Assembly: GCF_030265065.1 (NCBI RefSeq)
Contig: NC_080410.1
Coordinates: 25,613,398-25,677,397, forward strand
DNA length: 64,000 bases
Reading direction: 5' to 3'
DNA from: Corythoichthys intestinalis
Taxonomy: Eukaryota > Chordata > Actinopteri > Syngnathiformes > Syngnathidae
Part shown: positions 22,642 through 34,345 of the stretch, in pieces
Numbering within the stretch: position 1 is the first letter of the stretch
How the letters are laid out: every line of letters begins with the position of its first letter
The notes under the pieces: model-generated
Databases searched by the model: none
Told to the model about the DNA's origin: nothing
The model's input: the letters and a program-made list of their open reading frames with translations, nothing else
Position numbers and translations under genes: made by a program

Positions 22642-22948
22642 CCCCCTTCTTGCCAAATGTTTCACATTTGATACACTTAGAATTTCATGATTTTGAGACT
22701 AATTCAGAATTTTTAAATATCTTTCCTCAAAAAAAATAATGGATGCAAATCAACTCATGCATCTGCAGGTTAATGAGAAACAAAAAACAGGATTTAGCAA
22801 GGGCTATGGATATTAGCGCGCTTATTACACATATTAAACATTTTTATTATTATTATTTTACAAATTTGAAAAAAATGTTTCATTAAGACCTTTGTTTTCA
22901 AATTTTGTGATTCTCTGACAAGTGCTTCATATTGCAGGTATTAAAGGG
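22642..22948. mobile_element. Small piggyBac-like MITE
   Basis: Flanked by TTAA at 22638-22641 and 22949-22952. Ends cccccttcttgcc and (complement) ccctttaatacc are loosely inverted, with weak further similarity inward. No coding sequence. Confidence 0.4.
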
Positions 22949-24298
22949 TTAAATGATTTACAGCAGATTTTTAATTGTTATGAAACATGATTGGATTTAG
23001 ACGTGTACACCCTGGACTAGTTTAACCCTCTGAATAATGCATGAATTATGAAATCCTTGGTCAAGATTTGTTTCTGAAGTTTTTTAATCGTTTTAGGACA
23101 TGAAAAATAATGTTCAATTTCTTATTTTTCAAAAATATGTTTTTTTTTATGAGGTTACAGACAGTCCAATCCAGTGGAGTCCATGCCCCTGCACACTCAA
23201 CACAAAACAATGTAAATTTACTATCTACTAATAAATTAACTTGTGTTCTATTGTCAATATAGAAATCATTAATCCCTTTTATGCTTTGAGAAAATTTTCA
23301 ACAATTTTGGGGAAATTTCAACACCTTCAACACGATAGGCACAATGTATAGGCCTGAATAAGAAAACGTATGAAACTTGGTGTTGTGACCAAGGGTTTTG
23401 TCTCAATATTGGTAGGGACAATATAACAGCATAACCTGCATGTACACTTTTTGCTGGGGGCGGGACATTAATAAGACCAAACATATTGGGTGAACAGGGG
23501 TCAGGGTTTTGTTTCTCACGAATATTAATCTAATTAATTGATAGGCAAAATGATCAATGCAAAATGAATCTGTATTGACTCATACTAACTTTTCAAAAAC
23601 TACAAAGGAAACATTTTGAAAACTTAGCAAATTTAAATTGCAATATTTGAACACAACAAATTATATTAACACACTGTCCACAATAAATGCAAACGTATTA
23701 AGAATTCGTTAACTATCCAGGAATGCAAAAATTAAACATTTGTCTTACGACCACTCAACATTTGTCAAAATAAATAAACATAACTGGAAAAAAAACTTCC
23801 TAGTCAGAGTAAAACAAAAATGAATAAAAATGGAGCCTTCCTTTAGGTAAAACAGTATTGCTTTTGTCCACAAGCACAGCCAAACTCAAGAAAAAAATGA
23901 TATATATATATATTTTTTTTTACCTCTGTTATGATTAATAATGAATAATCTGAAAAAATGTCTGTATAGGCTGCAAATAAAACTTTTTTTTTCAATTAAA
24001 TAATGTAGTAAATACATTTTAAATACTTGCAAGTCATCAACCAATCACACGTGCGTTTGAGGGGCAAAAATGGACCAGCATATTTAGCAAGTGAAAAGGG
24101 GTAAATGTAAGTCTGAACATCATGAAAATAATTCACTTAATAATGGTAGGGTCAATTCTATCCTTACCACAAATAAGAAGACAATCTAAATTACCTATAT
24201 ATCTGAACTCATTATATAATGCAAATGAGGTGGCTTAAAAGTTGGTGGGGACAGTTTGAGCATCCTGAAAAGTTGCTAGTGTTATGTCTCTACTGTCC

Positions 24299-24490
24299 CT
24301 AAGCAAACTCTTGATTTTGACTTTTAAATCTAAGCACTCTGTTGTTGTCTGGCAGCCACTTATCTTCACTGTTGTCACTACAGTCATCATCACGTGAACT
24401 GGATGGAATTTCCTGGGCTATTCCTGTAAACTGCCTCATTTTTTGCTGCTTTTGAAGTCTACAAAATAATGCATATAGTAATGCATTCAA
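24299..24490 (-). pseudogene. Possible piggyBac transposase N-terminal fragment
   Basis: A 63-codon frame contains SSSRDDDCSDNSEDKWLPD, an acidic block ending in the W-L-P pattern typical of the region before the piggyBac transposase core. Homology is judged by pattern only. No catalytic domain follows. Confidence 0.35.
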
Positions 24491-24850
24491 CAGCTAATCC
24501 GCTGCGGGATGCATGATGTCCACTTCATTGGACACATGGTCAATCATAAATTTCTATATATTATACACAAATATTTCATATTCCAGATACTATCTTTCCT
24601 TATGTGTTACTGTATATCATAATATATATATTTTTTTTACTGTTGTAGCTGTAGTATTGACAGGATATGCCAGTTGTAGTCGACAAGGGTGGCAGGCTAT
24701 CTGCTATCTTGGATTCAGAGGATATTTACTTGCAGTTACTCAACTGACCACCGAATTGACATTATGACAGCAGAGAACACTCTTGAGGTTGCTATTCAGT
24801 TAAAACGGGTCCCCAACCTTTTTTTGCACCACGGACCGACGTGATGTGGG

Positions 24851-26563
24851 CATAAGCGGATTTTAAGGGGGAGGCAGGGGGGCCAGGCCCCCCTGGTGGC
24901 CGAAAAGTGTCATTGCATGTAATTGACTTTCCTATAGGCTATATATAAAAATTGTAAGGCAATAAAACTGCAACAAAAATGAATGAAATGAACAAAAAAT
25001 ATATTTTTATAATGGGTCAAAATTTGTTTTCTAACAGATCATGTGACTAGCACCTTAGACGGTCATTTGCTTTGCATATAATTTTCATTAAAAATTAAAT
25101 AAATATTAGGGGAGTGCAATTTTATTTTTCAAATGTATTTTTTTCTTTGATTGAAAATATTTAAAATAATAGATATAACTTTTTGAGGGATTGAATGATT
25201 GAGACAGAAATATCCTATCCTTAATATGGCCCAAACACAAAAAGGATTGCTTCAATCAAAGAAAACTTTTTTCAATGAAAAATTAAGTGTTCAAATGCAA
25301 AATTTTCAATCTCAAATATTTTTTTGCATTCAAAAACTTTTTCTATGATTGAAATGTTCTTTTTTTGATTTAAGTGATTTTTCTTTTTAAACATATATTT
25401 TTTTTTAAAGCAACTTATTTTTTTGTGATTAAATAATAAAGACAAAAATGTCCAAGCCAAAATGTGGCCCAAGCACGAATCAACATTACTTTATTCAAAA
25501 AAGGTTGCTTCAATTGAAAAAAACAACTTCAATCAAAAAAAAAAAAACAAAAACAAAAACAAAAAAAACAAAGAAAAATAGCTTTCACATGCATTTTTTG
25601 GGGGATTTTTTTTTTTTTTTTCAAATTTATTTTTACATTCAAACACTTTTTTTTTTTTTTTAATTGAAGCGATTTTTGGGGGGGGGTTGACAATATATAT
25701 TTTGATTGAAGCAACTTTTTTTGATTGAATAATAAAGACACAAATCTACCTCCATATTGTTCCGCTCAGGGGATACAATTTTTGATGGTGGTAACTACAT
25801 TGGCACGACACCGGAGGGCGTATCATATTCAATGGATGACAATCTTGCCGAAAAGTTTTGCCTAAACAGCCTGATTTAGAATTCCCCTCAAGAATGATGG
25901 GAAACAAAAAAACGCTCATTGTCAACTTATTATTAAAAATATTCTTGTACAGGGTGACCCAAAAAAAAGTTTGTATGTAGGATGCTGTCATCTTTTCCCA
26001 AGATCTAACAATGGACCTCTCCAAGGCTGCCACAGAAGTTTGTGGCTTCTTACAGGCACTGTCCTCCTCAGTTGCCCATATGCTATAATCCAGGGGATTG
26101 AGATCCGGACTCTGGGGTGGCCAGATATCACCTTGTCAATCAACTTTTTGGTCCGCACAGATCGGGTTTTCCAGACCCAGGTTTTCGTGAGGCTGTTCCA
26201 GTATCTTTCAGCTTCTTTTTAACTTTGTAGACTGCACATCTGGATATTCTCAGATTTGCTGCAATCTCAGTAGGTGTCAGACTGGCACGCAGCAATTCAG
26301 GTACAGATAAAGTTTTCTTCATTTTCAGCAGAAGCACAGGAATTTTAGAGACGAGAGATTACCAGCTGCACTGAGTGACCTTAATGAATCACTTAAGCAT
26401 GACAACTTATTTAGATATGTTTCAATGCCTTTTAAACAAGCAGTCAACTGAGTGTAAACTTTTTTTTGGGTCACCCTGTAAGTTAATTTTATTGCTGACA
26501 CTGCCTTTCGGGGTCATCAACATGTGTTGCCGCCCCTGCCCCTAAAGTCAAACTCCGCCTATG
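24851..26563. mobile_element. hAT element with exact 8-bp duplication, third level
   Basis: Ends cataagcgga and tccgcctatg are inverted, and identical octamers gatgtggg flank it (24843-24850 and 26564-26571). The inside is AT-rich with long runs of gattgaa/ttttt, and no intact transposase frame. It contains the mariner at 25950-26478. Confidence 0.88.
25950..26478 (-). mobile_element. Deleted mariner, innermost of the nest
   Basis: Ends cagggtgacccaaaa and ttttgggtcaccctg are inverted with TA on both sides (25948-25949 and 26479-26480). The minus strand encodes a helix-turn-helix start (LTPTEIAANLRISRCAVYKV) running on to SGKPDLCGPKS, then fragments reading GHPRVRISIPW and ISWIIAYG-like sequence. 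At 529 bp the catalytic domain is gone. Confidence 0.9.
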
Positions 26564-27280
26564 GATGTGGGTCTTTTTTTCCACGGACCAAAAATGTGTG
26601 GCAGAAAGTTACAGTAAATACAAAATAACACAACAGGGCTAAAAACTAACATTAAGTGCAAGGAAAATGACTCACTGTAGGCTGAATCAATCTTTTTTAA
26701 CAGCGGCCTCTCCTAAAACTTGACGGCAAATATCCTTGGTCACAGGCATCAAGAGTTCTTCTCCAATCGTAAAGATTTCTTGGCTATAGCGTTACAGTTC
26801 GCCATGAGGTACGATGCTCTCAGCGCATTCGCTTTTGTTTGTAGCTTTTAGCCACATATTATGCAGAATGGACTTGGTTGTAGGCTCCTCTTCTGGCTCA
26901 GCAGGTGGCCTTTTCCCATAAGAAAGCAGTCCAAAGATGTCGCTGCCCGCTGCAACAGCCAACATCAGCTAATGTTACGGTTTACATTGACTGACACTGG
27001 GCTGCTATAGGTGTGAGAACACCCCAGTAATGGCGGCCAACCACTAGAGGGCGGCATACACAAATCTCTAATCCGATTAGTCAAGAGGCACAGGCCAGAT
27101 TGCTGTCATCAACAAATTACTTATTACTGTATTTCTCTGCAAATGCGCCACGGACCGGTACCGGTCCCTAGCCCAGTGGTTGGGGATCACTGAGTTAAAT
27201 CATAGAAACCAATGCATTAAAGTGAAAGGTAAGTTTCAGTAGCTGTCCACTGCAGTGAAAACTATGCACCAGAGGGTTAA

Positions 27281-28640
27281 GACAACAAAGCATTCACACT
27301 CACAACTTTGGACAATTTAGTATCTTAAAGGAAAACTCTAAAGTAATGCCTGTGCTGTGTACCTGACTGAAAACAAGACATGCCACCCAGCATTAGTCTT
27401 ATTCTGACTTTTTTATTCATCAGCATTGTGTTGAAATCAAGTAGCTCCCAATAAATGCCAATTACATTATTTCAAGTGAATTTGAAGTCAGCTGTGTCAC
27501 TTAAATGGATGAAATTAAATCACTCAGTTATTCGTTGTTTTTTTGTTTTGTTTTGTTTTTTGCCTCAGTGAGGAGGTGAATGAATTGCACTTGTCTCCCA
27601 GTTGGGAAATGTTGAACTCAACAAGTTGAGACAAAGGGAAAAAAAAGAATGAAACAAACATGGCCCTCTGCCTGGACTCAATTGATTGCTGATGTTTTTG
27701 CAGTTTGGATTTTAGTTCTCTAAACAGGCCAGCTTCACAAATTGATTTTGTTTTTGTAAAGAGGAGAAAAACTCTGCAACAAATTATATTTAAGTCTTTC
27801 ACTTCCGTTGATGGTGCGAAATGTTCAAATCATTCAAAATGGGCTGTTCCCTCACTGTCCTTTCGGATCGGACATCCGTTGCCGTCAATGGCACTGAAAC
27901 GTGATAGTTTACTCATTTCAGTCCAAGTTACAAGTCACCATTAGTGAGGAAATGTCAACTTTAAGCGCTCCCATCATTGCCAGTCACCCCAACATTTCCC
28001 AAGGCAAACAAGTCACATCCGCTCCATGCTGGAAAAACAAAGCGTCGACTCGCAACCATCCATCACGCGACTCATTCGGTGTCCGTCAAACGCCGCGATT
28101 TCAATTGCGCCATCCATCACACGCTAACAATCGGCGACGACGGTTCGACTTTACGAGGCGTTCTGAAAATGTTTTTTCACCCTGCGAGTGAGGTCAGAGT
28201 TCAGAGGGGGGGGTTGACCCGGTTGCTGCGCTCGATTGTTTGGATTTGAGCGGAACTTGTTGTGGTTTGAAATGTTCTCACACAAGTGCCAAAGTACACA
28301 GCTTGTTATGCTTCGTGTTACAGTTTAGACCTAACATTAAAAAGCCATTAGAAACAAAAGGGCCCAGAAATGATAAAGCCTTTGCATTATAGATCTGGAT
28401 TTTTGCTAGATGTATTTTTTGGGCAATTTTGTTAAATTTGGGAAAGATGTTCTTGTTATCATTTGTTTCACAGTAAAGAAATGAAAATAAAGGAAAAGTA
28501 AAGCAAAAAAAAATAAAGTAGCAGATTAAAAGAAGTATCATAAATGAATGAAAGCCATGAAATTGTAATCTTAGATAAGAACATTATATACACACAAACA
28601 CATAAGTGTATAGTGTATATATTTATACATATTACATTAT
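27281..28640. other. Intergenic, no gene recognised
   Basis: About 1.36 kb with short T-rich runs and a fragment of the foldback family near 27865-27905. The more GC-rich patch at 27950-28250 has open frames on the plus strand, but none resembles a protein I know and there is no splice or poly(A) context to support a gene. Confidence 0.4.
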
Positions 28641-28645
28641 ATTAC

Positions 28646-30200
28646 AGACGCCACGACTTTAACGATATATTATCGCGTACTTACCTTGTTTCGATCCAAA
28701 AATTCCATGTAGCATGTATTACCGAGTGTCAAGACACAGCTGTGAATGGCCACAGCTGGATTTTTTGGGGATTTTATGGGTGAAACATGGTAATATAATA
28801 AGGGTCGCGATGCAGAAATCGCAGACATCAAGGAGTGGTGGAGCTTTTCATTTTCATTTATTTTCCCTTATAAACTTTTTTTCAATTTTTCTTTGTTTGC
28901 ATCAATTATTTATCATCTAACATATCAGAGAAAATACGTCAGTAACAAAAAAAAAATACAATTAAGCGATGGTAATGAGGTAAATATCCGTGACTTTTTT
29001 ACAGAGACCATTTTTTTTCATTCTGACCTACGGTAATTTGTTTAAAAGTTTAAAATATGCGAGTGAATAATTTTTTAAAGCCTTTTTCTTTCTTTTTTTA
29101 AAAACTAAATATCAATTAAAGATTCTAAGCTAAAAATGACACACATTTTGAATAATGAATATAATTAATTACCTTCGTTTTATGGCTGGGTTGAAACAAA
29201 AGCGGTTGCGCGACATCAGTAATCGGGGGTTTACAGGATAAAACGGACAAATTAAAAATAGTTCGGAGGCTTAATGCACCATGAATCTACTATGGCAGCA
29301 TATAGACATATCGTTCTGTCAAATACAACAGTTGTTTCGGCTTCAAATACAGCAGTTTCTTTTAAAGAAGAGTGTATTTTAAGCCAAAATAACAGTTGTG
29401 TTTGATAGAAAATATGTCAATATGCTGTCACAGCAGTTTCATGACACATTATGCCCCAGACTATTTTTAATTTGTCCGTTTTACCCTGGGTATCCCCATT
29501 TACAGACACTGCGCAACCGCTTTTGTTTCAACCCAGCCATACAAAGAAGGTAAGTAATTATATTTATTATTCAAAATGTATGTAGTTTTTTAGCTTAAAA
29601 TTATTAACTGATGTCTAATATTTAGTTAAAAAAAAAAAAAAAAACGACTTTAAAAAAATATTCACTCGCATATTTTAAACTTTTAAACAAATTATGTTTT
29701 AGACTGGAAAAAAAGTGTCTGTAAATAGGTCACAGATATCTACCTCATAACTATCGCTTAATTTTTTTGATACTGTCGCATTTTCCCTAATATTTTCGAT
29801 GATAAATAATCAGTCTAAACAAAGTGAAATAGAAAAACACGTTTAAAAGGGTAAATATTTAAAAAAGAAAATCTCAACCACTCCTTTTGTCTGTGACTTC
29901 CTCATCGAGACCCTTGGTATTTTACCGTGTTTCACCCATAAAATCCCCACAAAATCTGGCTGTGGCCATTCACAGCTGTGTCTTGACACTCGGTGACTTC
30001 TGCATCGCGATCCTTGTTATATTATTGCGTTTCACCCATAAAATCCCTACAAAGTCAGGCTGTGGCCATTCGCAGCTGTGTCTTGACACTCGGCGATACA
30101 CGCTACACTGAGTTTTTGGATTGAAACAAGGTAAGTATGCGATAATATCTCGTTAAAATCATCGTCTCTTTAATTATGCTCTCTCATGTTCGCACCTCGA
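28646..30200. repeat. Long inverted repeat of two 1-kb-family copies
   Basis: Two truncated copies of the 16495-17495 family lie head to head. The left arm (28646 to about 29350) runs in the copy B orientation and the right arm (about 29376-30200) in the copy A orientation, with about 25 bp between. Mirrored landmarks: cttaccttgtttcgatcc / ggattgaaacaaggtaag, gtgtcaagacacagctgtg / its complement, and caacagttgtttcggctt / aagccaaaataacagttg. Both lack the terminal inverted repeats. The right arm is longer by a 100-bp tandem duplication. Confidence 0.85.
29893..30092. repeat. 100-bp tandem duplication
   Basis: Two adjacent units, 29893-29992 and 29993-30092, each start gtgacttc and contain gtttcacccataaaatcc and ctgtggccattc. 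Present only in the right arm of the inverted repeat. Confidence 0.85.
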
Positions 30201-31558
30201 GTTACCGGAAAGCCACAAAAAGACACACACTGCAGTCGAGCGCGAGCGCGAAAATTATGGACACAGCAGGCTAACTGACTAACATGCTATCCATGATCTT
30301 TTTGACCCTTGTTGCCGTTTTGATTGCTTAGTATGTGAAGATATCGATGTATTAGATACATTAGATGTTTATGTATTCTTCTTGTTTTCTAAATAATTTT
30401 TAATTGTTTAGATTTTGTATTTTTTATTGTATTTTTCTTTACTGATATTCCATTTAGTTTATTTTGAAAAAGTATTCATTGGAATTCCATGATTTCTTTC
30501 AAATGCATACTGCTTGTATTCCATTGTCTGCTTATATCCACAAAATGTAATTCCAGACTTCAGCGGATTAACATTTTCCTATAAATTCTGAGTTAACATC
30601 CTGAATTTCCCCCGTTTTTTTCAAAACCCGAGAATAAAAAATAAAATACAGTACTTCAAAACATGAGTGAAACCACACTGTTATTTATACATATTTAAAT
30701 TTACAGTAAACAGGTATCGAGTATGTGGATGTGAAATTTCCCCCCCAAGTGTAGGTCATGACTAAAGGGTTAAGAAAGGGTTGACAAGCATTAAGACGAC
30801 TAAACGTGCAAAGCCCAAGTGAGACTTCCTCGAGTTCTCCAAAGAAAACCTGATTGTCAGTTCCAGAGTTGAGTTCAAGCCGGGCGCCCCTCACAACCCG
30901 GACTCCCTTTTCAAGCAGCTGTCAATCACAGCGCTGTGAGATGACATCATGAGAAACTGTCCCCCCCGCCCTTTGCCCGCCTCCACCCCAGCTATTGTTG
31001 CCATGGTGCGGCTGCAAAAGGCAACTGGATCCTACTAAATGAAGGCAACGGGCGGGGGAGCAAACATATAAAAAAGTCATTTGAACACTCCTCTGCCGAG
31101 AGGGCTTTAGAGGACACAAGGAGGTCCCTTGTGGCCTCTGTGCATCACATGACCTAACATTCCCACATTATTTAACGTTGGATGCCATTGATAGCAATAG
31201 ACAGCCAATCCATTTGGACGTCTATTTCCGTCATTGGCAATGAAAGATGAGCATTCGCCGTGATGAAACACTTTCAAAGGGAGCTAAAGATGAGCGATTT
31301 GGAGCATCAGAGGAAGACAACGTGCTCAAGTTTCCTAACACATCACATTGTCTTTGATACCTGATCGTCGCATGTTGACCTAATAGACGGAAAGAGAAAG
31401 ACAAGTGTCTGAGACAAAAGGGATCACATGACAACACTGGAGATTAAACACAGTGAGTCTTAGCACTCACAACATCCTTTCAATAGGGGTGTGTAGCCTT
31501 TTTACATCCAGAGTGTGTTGTGTTTGGCACCTGCTGTGAGTGAGAAGAATATTTTGGT
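30201..31558. other. Intergenic, no gene recognised
   Basis: Includes a fragment of the foldback family (31172-31250) and a GC-richer stretch at 30830-31100 with C runs. Open frames there are short and unfamiliar. Possibly regulatory, but nothing specific is seen. Confidence 0.4.
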
Positions 31559-31770
31559 CAGAGGTGGGTAGACAAGCAAACATTTTACTCAAGAAAGAGA
31601 AGTGTTACTTTAAAATAATATTACTCAAGTAAAAGTAGTCATCTCAAAAATGTACTCAAGTACAAAAAAAAAAAAAAAAAAAAACAACTTCAGTGAAAAT
31701 AATACTCAAATAATGAATCATATTTTGAGTAACTGCTTACAATGTCTGATTTGTTTTTTAAAGGGTACCA
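31559..31770. mobile_element. Truncated hAT MITE (cagaggtggg family)
   Basis: Begins cagaggtgggtagac and runs through the ttactcaagtaaaagta arm, matching the ends of 11209-12112. The other end is missing; at about 31760 it meets a fragment reading accacggatagaaag that belongs to the family at 61536-63502. Confidence 0.8.
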
Positions 31771-32384
31771 CGGATAGAAAGATTTGTACAGTGGGGCAAA
31801 TAATTATTTAGTCAAACACCATTTGTGCAAGTTCTCCTACTTGAAAAGATTAAGAGAGGCCTGTAATTGTCAACATGGGTAAACCTCAATTATGAGAGAC
31901 AGAATGTGGAAAAAAATAGAAAATCACATTGTTTGATTTTTAAAGAATTTATTTCCAAATTAGAGTGGAAAATATGTATTTGGTCACCTACAAACAAGCA
32001 AGATTTCTGGCTGTGAAAGAGGTCTAACTACTTCTAATGAGGTCTAAAGAGGCTCCACTCGTTACCTGTATTAATTGCACCTGTTTTAACTCATTATCGG
32101 TATAAAAGACACCTGTCCACAGTCAGTCACACTCCAAACTCCACTATGGCCAAGACCAAAGAGCTGTCGAAGGACACCAGAGACAAAATTGTAGACCTGC
32201 ACCAGGCTGGGAAGACTGAATCTGCAATTGGTAAAACGCTTGGTGTAAAGAAATACATTGTGGGAGCACTTATTAGAAAACGGAAGACATACTAGACCAC
32301 TGATAATCTCCCTCGATCTGGGGCTCCATGCAAGATCTCACCCCCCGTGGTGTCAAAATGATAACAAAAACGGTGAGGAAAAAT

Positions 32385-33737
32385 TAGTGATGGGTCCGTG
32401 AGACCTCATGAAGCGTGTCGACACAGTGACACACTGTGTTGACACAGTGTGGATACTGTGTCATTGAATACTGACACCTGCTGGACATAAAAAATCCCTA
32501 CAGGCAACCCACTTGACAGACTGACACTGAATTGATGACATAGCATGTAAAATCAAATAATGTAAGTCTTTGCATTCATATTGCATTATTCCATATCTTT
32601 AAATTATGTGAACATATATTATAATGTGAAAATGTAAGTAATAATGAATGGGTGAATGAGGAATGCCTGTGGACTTTTTGTTCTGATAAAATTTTATTCA
32701 AAAACATAGTTTTTTTTTTTAATGTTTAAAATTTAGTTGGTTACCTTTTTAAAATCAAACAAGCCTGCTGTGGACAACACACTCGCATGGAACCAATGAT
32801 GCCAGCATGCACAAGAATTTCCAGTTGAAAGAGGTTTGGATAAGATGTCCATTGGCTCAGTTGGGCTTCGGTTCATGTTCGGCTCAGCCATGCATCGTTG
32901 CACTTTTGCAATTTCATCTACAGTTGCATTGCCTTCTTGACTCCCCACTTCGTCATCTAAGTGCTACCATAACCCACCAGAAAGAAATTGAAGTGGACAA
33001 AAAATAAATTATAGCTTAATTACAGATTTCTAATAAATTACCAAAAAAGTGACTGTGGGAAAGTAAAGGAATGGCTCTATACCTGTGTTTATTTTGGGAT
33101 TATCAGAAACTTCATTCTCATGCTTGGGCCAGTAATGCTTCAGCATTGAGGAGGTGGCAACTGTTTGTATATGGCAGGTTAGTCATATACAAAGTACAAA
33201 TGCAACATTTCACCTGCAAAAAAAAAAAACTTTAATAGTAAAACCGAAAATATTGGTCTTGCGCTGCGATACGTTCTGACCAGGACTCAAACCCGCGCGT
33301 ACTACGTGTCGGGGACGAGTGGCGTTCGCTCTGACCACTAAGCTAACATGTCAAATGCAGGTAAAGGTGTAGGCAAGGCTCCACAAATGACGGACCCGCG
33401 TGTACCTGTCACACTAATAAACTCAGATTTACATTAAAATTAATTGTATTTTGAATGGAAGATGACAACTGCATTTTCCCTGTCTTACGTCCATTTCCAC
33501 AGCATGTAGACAACGAGGAAGTAACCGTGAGATGTGGATTGTTTCAGCAGCTCCATCGCGTTGACAGACGCGCTTCCTTTTGAAGCAGTTTTCCGCGTCA
33601 TGACTGTGTCGACACAGTTCAATGAGTTCATGCATCGGTCACGTGATTTTCTTGTAGCGATACGCGCACCGATGCAGGGGTTGCTCCATGAGCTCGGCGC
33701 GCGCGCCGGCGCATTAGTATCACTGGACCCATCACTA
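32385..33737 (-). mobile_element. hAT element carrying a tRNA-like sequence
   Basis: Ends tagtgatgggtcc and ggacccatcacta are perfect inverted repeats. Identical octamers ggaaaaat flank it (32377-32384 and 33738-33745). The minus strand retains a piece resembling the hAT C-terminal dimerisation region (LVPCECVVHSRLV, compare the usual SVPSERVFSKAG) near 32745-32830. The remainder of the transposase is missing. A tRNA-like sequence lies at 33277-33353. Confidence 0.88.
33277..33353 (-). pseudogene. tRNA-like sequence inside the hAT
   Basis: On the minus strand a 77-bp stretch has an A-box (tagcttagtgg) and B-box (ggtttgagtcc) at normal spacing. The ends tgac and gtca can pair, and the D stem is plausible. 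The anticodon stem pairs poorly and the acceptor stem has mismatches, so it is a decayed tRNA or the head of a tRNA-derived SINE. No functional tRNA is claimed. Confidence 0.55.
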
Positions 33738-34345
33738 GGAAAAATCCCAGAACCACACGGGGGGACCTAGTGAATGACCTACAGAGAGCTGGGACCACAG
33801 TAGCAAAGGCTACTATCAGTAACACAATGCGCCGCCTGGGACTCAAATCCTGCACTGCCAGACATGTCCCCCTACTGAAGAAAGTACACGTCCAGGTCCG
33901 TCTGCGGTTCGCTAGAGAGCATTTGAATGATCCAGAAGAGGACTGGGAGACTGTGTTATGGTCAGATGAAACCAAAATAGAACTTTTGGGTCTTTCAGCA
34001 TGACAATGATCCCAAACACACAGCCAGGGCAACAAAGGAGTGGCTTCGTAAGAAGCATTTCAAGGTCCTGGAGTGGCCTAGCCAGTCTCCAGATCTCAAC
34101 CTCATAGAAAAAATCTGTGGAGGGAGTTGAAAGTCCGTGTTGCCCAACGACAGCCCCAAAACATCACTGCTCTAGAGGAGATCTGCATGGAGGAATGGGC
34201 CAAAATAACAACAACACTGTGTGAAAAGCTTGTGAAGAGTTATAGAAAACGTTTGGCCTCCGTTATTGCCAACAAAGGGTACACAACAAAGTATTGAGAT
34301 GAACTTTTAGTATTGACCAAATACTTATTTTCCAGCATGATTTGC

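Larger units (their letters stand above)
24806..27192. mobile_element. hAT (Charlie-like) element, second nest level
   Basis: Left end cgggtccccaacct and right end ggttggggatcactg are inverted. Flanking octamers agttaaaa (24798-24805) and agttaaat (27193-27200) match at 7 of 8. Shared sub-terminal sequence (caccacggacc / cgccacggaccgg) and an internal block (agtaatggcggcc) tie it to the reversed copy at 43462-44136. It carries only short remnants of a transposase start. The hAT at 24851-26563 lies 45 bp inside its left end. Confidence 0.8.
23026..27276. mobile_element. PiggyBac-like element, base of a four-level nest
   Basis: Ends ccctctgaataatgca (left) and (complement) ccctctggtgcata (right) are inverted and flanked by TTAA (23022-23025 and 27277-27280), the piggyBac signature. 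About 1.86 kb belongs to this element; the rest is a hAT inserted at 24806-27192. A minus-strand frame at 24299-24490 may be the acidic N-terminus of its transposase. The DDD catalytic core is not visible. Confidence 0.55.
31789..34345 (+). mobile_element. Tc1 element split by a hAT insertion
   Basis: The left end cagtggggcaaataat is preceded by TA (31787-31788). The plus strand encodes a Tc1 transposase start from about 32145 ([23 protein letters not shown]) and, past the hAT at 32385-33737, the middle ([32 protein letters not shown]) and HDNDPKHTA with PDLNLIE. Several stops and frameshifts break it, plus a deletion between the first and second Asp. The right terminal repeat is lost near 34345. 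Same family as 44164-45586. Confidence 0.88.

Noticed and set aside
33277-33353. Functional tRNA gene
   Set aside because: A- and B-boxes are good, but acceptor and anticodon stems mispair and it lies inside a hAT, so only a tRNA-like relic is claimed.
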